In this document: positions 61,902-64,000 of the stretch, one piece after another
Numbering within the stretch: the first letter of the stretch is position 1
Layout: every line of letters begins with the position of its first letter
Assembly: GCF_000223985.1 (NCBI RefSeq)
Contig: NZ_AFWV01000008.1
Span: forward strand, 243,855-307,854
Length of the DNA stretch: 64,000 nucleotides
Direction of reading: 5' to 3'
From: Thiocapsa marina 5811
GTDB lineage: Bacteria; Pseudomonadota; Gammaproteobacteria; Chromatiales; Chromatiaceae
Notes under the pieces: generated by a model
The model's database searches: none
The model's input: the letters and a program-made list of their open reading frames with translations, nothing else
What the model was told of the DNA's origin: nothing
Program-made: the position numbers and the translations under genes

Positions 61902-62682
61902 CCGCCTCGGCCTCGATCTCGCGGTAGGCCGCCGCCAGGCGCTCTGCCCAAGCGCCGATCTGCGCCGTCTCGCGAAGCCCGTCGTTGCGGATCTCGATCA
62001 TGACGGCGTGCAGGCCGCGGCCTTCGCCGTGGACGGGTACCGTGTAGTCAACGGCCTCCTCGATCGGGTAAGGCTGGTTGTCCCCGACGATGCCGTCGAC
62101 ACGACGGGCGAGCGGTTTCGACAGGAGGGCCGCAAACCGGCGGTCGCGCCAGTGCGAGACACCGACGGGCCAGGGTCGTTGCTCGCCGTGCAGGACCGGG
62201 GTAAAACTGTGGATGCTGAGCAAGAGGCTCGGGCGATCCGAGCGGGCGTCGAGGAGTCGATCGATGGCCTCGTGGTACGGCCGGAAGAGCGCCTCGACGC
62301 GGGCGGCTCGCGCTCGCGCGCTCAGTCCGAGATTGCCCGGGACCTGTATGCCGGCACTCTGCTCGGCGATCGATGCCGCGTTGTCGAGTGGTCGGTTGCA
62401 ATCGATCACCAACCGCGAATAGCCGCTCTGCACCAAAGGTGCGTCCAGTTCTGCGGAGAGTCGCTGCGCGACCTCGGCCGCACCCGGATCCCAGCCGATG
62501 TGATCGGCCAATTGCTCGGGCGCCAAACCAAGCGTGCTCAGTCGACGGGGAATCCGATTCGAGGCATGGTCACAGACCAGGATGGCGCTGCCGGCGCCTC
62601 GTGCATTGACGATCGCGAAGGCCGGTGGCTCGTCCGGGTCCAGCAACCCCGATTCCGCGTGGCCTCGGGGAGCGGCGCTCAT
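61870..62682 (-). CDS. N-formylglutamate amidohydrolase
   Basis: The 270-residue protein of the N-formylglutamate amidohydrolase family (HutG type) contains LVCDHASNRIPRRL, SRLVIDCNRPLD and the late HGEGRGLHAVMIEIRNDG. Zinc-carboxypeptidase-like residues are thus present. Histidine degradation usually pairs it with other hut genes, which are absent, so the natural substrate may be another N-formyl or N-acyl amino acid. The gene's end overlaps the pilin gene by 32 bp on the other strand. The ATG at 62682 overlaps the transglutaminase stop. Confidence 0.87.
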   Translation of the reverse strand: MSAAPRGHAESGLLDPDEPPAFAIVNARGAGSAILVCDHASNRIPRRLSTLGLAPEQLADHIGWDPGAAEVAQRLSAELDAPLVQSGYSRLVIDCNRPLDNAASIAEQSAGIQVPGNLGLSARARAARVEALFRPYHEAIDRLLDARSDRPSLLLSIHSFTPVLHGEQRPWPVGVSHWRDRRFAALLSKPLARRVDGIVGDNQPYPIEEAVDYTVPVHGEGRGLHAVMIEIRNDGLRETAQIGAWAERLAAAYREIEAEAVSLGRWRVDI

Positions 62683-63482
62683 ACCTCGTCGGTCCAGACC
62701 TTGAAGCTCTTCAACACGTTCGGCCCGAAGGCATTGCTGATGGCGACATCGGCCGCGTCTCTGCCCTGCGCGATCAGGATCCGCCCGATGCGCGGGATCT
62801 TGTTGCGCGGATCGAAGGTGTGCCAGTGCCCGCCGAGATAGACCTCCATCCAGGCCGAGAAGTCCATGGGATCGGGCGAGGCCGGCACGCCGATGTCGCC
62901 CAGATAGCCCGTGCAGTAACGCGCGGGGATGTTCATGCAGCGACAGAAGGCGATCGCCAGATGGGTGTAGTCGCGGCAGACGCCTTTGCGCTCGTTGTAG
63001 GCCTCGAGTGCGGTCTTGGTCGCGCGCGCATGCTGGTACCCGAACTCGATATGGCCATGGACAAAGTCGCAGATCGCCTGGACCCGCGCCCACCCGGGGG
63101 GCGTCTGAGAGAAGTGCTTCCATGCGATCTCGGAAAGCCGATCGGTCTCGCAATAGCGGCTTCCCAGCAGATAGACCAGGGTCTCGCCGGGCAGGTCTTC
63201 GACGGCGTGCTGCATCGCATCCGCGTGAATCGGGTCCGGCAGGCCGTTGTCCATGACGAGCGCATCGGCGGAGATGCGGATCTCGCCCGCGGGTGCCACG
63301 ATGCGGGTGCACCAGTTGCCGAAGCCGTCGCGATAGGCGGTCATGGGAACCGACGGGCGGGTGACGACGGGATCGGCCCGGAGCATATCGGAGACCCTGC
63401 TGAAGTGGACGTTCAGCGTCAGGATCATGGGTGTCGGCTGGGGACACTCGAAGATCATCTCGTATCCGATTCGGATCTGCAT
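62679..63482 (-). CDS. Transglutaminase-like cysteine peptidase
   Basis: The 267-residue protein has an N-terminal beta domain (DGFGNWCTRIVAPAGEIRI) and a transglutaminase-like core. The catalytic triad is Cys in ERKGVCRDYTHLAIAFCR, His in LGGHWHTFDPRNKIPRI and Asp in the same motif. Such bacterial proteins cleave or cross-link peptides; they often sit beside glutamate-handling or DUF403/DUF404 genes. Here the partner is the N-formylglutamate amidohydrolase, with four-base ATGA overlap, so a shared task is likely. The ATG at 63482 is family-like; no signal peptide is evident. Confidence 0.88.
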   Translation of the reverse strand: MQIRIGYEMIFECPQPTPMILTLNVHFSRVSDMLRADPVVTRPSVPMTAYRDGFGNWCTRIVAPAGEIRISADALVMDNGLPDPIHADAMQHAVEDLPGETLVYLLGSRYCETDRLSEIAWKHFSQTPPGWARVQAICDFVHGHIEFGYQHARATKTALEAYNERKGVCRDYTHLAIAFCRCMNIPARYCTGYLGDIGVPASPDPMDFSAWMEVYLGGHWHTFDPRNKIPRIGRILIAQGRDAADVAISNAFGPNVLKSFKVWTDEV

Positions 63483-63670
63483 CTTTAAACTCCGCGGGTT
63501 TAGCCCCGGTTGACTGACGCACTGAGTTGAGAAGAGTGAGCGCGCTGAAGTCGACAAAAGATCGAGCATAATACCGAACCGGTATCCGGAGCGGATGTGG
63601 TCCTGGCGACGTGGGAGCGGATTTTTGTTAACCGGGTCACATTCCGACGATTCGTGACGCCGATATGGCT

Positions 63671-63758
63671 TAAACCGCGCCCGGCGCGGTCTGCGTTGTT
63701 TGTTGGATTGGCTTGGCCGCGCCAGTTCCGACACCTGTCGGAGCTGGCGCGGCCTAAC
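63671..63758 (+). repeat. Module 1 with decayed module 2 (copy M)
   Basis: Starts TAAACCGCGCC at 63671 and ends GGCGCGGCCTA near 63758, with inner stem cgccagttccga and a G-U compatible partner. An AT-rich spacer follows, and a remnant TGAACAGAAACCACG suggests a lost module 2. It lies in the spacer right of the transglutaminase gene. Confidence 0.7.
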
Positions 63759-63814
63759 ATATTAATAAATAGTGCCTGAACAGAAACCACGTTTTCTATT
63801 TCCGAACAGTGGGT

Positions 63815-63844
63815 TATAATATGTCCCCATGATCGAAGATCATG
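63815..63844 (+). promoter_or_regulatory. Candidate promoter -10 with nearby hairpin
   Basis: TATAAT at 63815-63820 is a perfect -10 box; the -35 (TTTTCT at 63792) is weak, with 17-base spacing. A 7-bp hairpin, CATGATC-GAA-GATCATG, follows at 63828-63844. It could start the transcript for a gene to the right. Confidence 0.45.
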
Positions 63845-63938
63845 CCGATTTTCGATCGAGAGGGGCAGAGAAAACGCTAACCTATTGATTTCCTGATGAC
63901 TCGAAGGCGATTTCGGCCGATTTTCGCCGGGGCATGCC

Positions 63939-64000
63939 ATGAGTCTTCATGAACGTCGTGATTCGAGCCACTATGCGCAACGTGATCGATCCGCAATTGA
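63939..64000 (+). CDS. Possible start of an unknown protein, cut by the window edge
   Basis: ATG at 63939 opens a frame MSLHERRDSSHYAQRDRSAI that runs to the window end. It lies 118 bases downstream of the candidate promoter, which is a long leader. The ribosome site is weak and no family can be judged from 20 residues. A second ATG at 63949 in another frame also runs to the edge. Confidence 0.25.
   Translation, partial: MSLHERRDSSHYAQRDRSAI

Overview
The window is high-GC gammaproteobacterial chromosome. The backbone order radC-coaBC-dut-algC-argB-pyrE-...-rph-yicC-...-gmk-rpoZ-spoT is the arrangement known from Pseudomonas and relatives. The right third holds a nitrogen-fixation accessory cluster with nifB, ferredoxins, nifQ and draG. 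Nitrogenase accessory genes, draG, abundant small ferredoxins and cytochrome c4 together suggest a purple sulfur bacterium (Chromatiaceae, perhaps Thiocapsa-like). The genus is inference; no photosynthesis genes are present in the window.

Layout. 1-331: end of a DUF393 gene. 332-1072: non-coding region with a composite inverted repeat. 1073-15195: housekeeping genes for DNA repair, CoA, nucleotide, arginine and proline metabolism, RNA processing (rph, yicC), a Ser/Thr kinase and a CHAP-domain amidase. 15437-28941: a six-gene leftward defence operon with a DUF499 ATPase, a small unknown protein, an AlbA_2 ATP-binding protein, a DUF1156 DNA methylase broken by a frameshift, a DUF262/HNH GmrSD-like nuclease and a PLD-SNF2 helicase. 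It sits exactly between yicC and gmk. 29350-45585: gmk-rpoZ-spoT, an orphan DUF2384 antitoxin, hemF, a penicillin acylase, dtd, a prolyl aminopeptidase, typA, amtB with a sigma-54 promoter, and thiC with a TPP riboswitch. 46250-53737: a FimX-like degenerate c-di-GMP regulator, an unknown zinc-ribbon protein, an EEP-family phosphatase, cytochrome c4, copper chaperones (PCuAC, SCO) and mtfA. 53785-60293: the nif cluster nifB-fdxN-nifO-flavodiiron protein-two [2Fe-2S] ferredoxins-nifQ-draG, behind a NifA site and a sigma-54 promoter. 60421-64000: an AhpD-like protein, a lone type IV pilin, an N-formylglutamate amidohydrolase, a transglutaminase, and a possible gene start at the edge.

The most unusual feature is a family of intergenic repeats. 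Each full copy is about 193 bp and has two palindromic modules of 83-88 bp with conserved ends (TAAACCGCGCC...GGCGCGGTTTA and TAAACCGCGTC...GACGCGGTTTA), joined by an AT-rich spacer. About fourteen full, partial or degenerate copies occur here. Several arm variants are compensatory, which points to selection on a folded structure. The outermost TAA of the element is very often the stop codon of the flanking gene, sometimes on both sides at once. Three copies punctuate the nifB operon.

Functionally, the nif genes make and regulate nitrogenase: NifB starts FeMo-cofactor synthesis, NifQ supplies molybdenum, ferredoxins carry electrons, the flavodiiron protein removes O2 or NO, and DraG reactivates ADP-ribosylated Fe protein. 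AmtB takes up ammonium under nitrogen control. The defence operon pairs modification with restriction-like activities, and two members of the operon start by translational coupling through GTGA or TTGA overlaps. Both apparent frame breaks (DUF1156 and EEP) could be sequencing errors.
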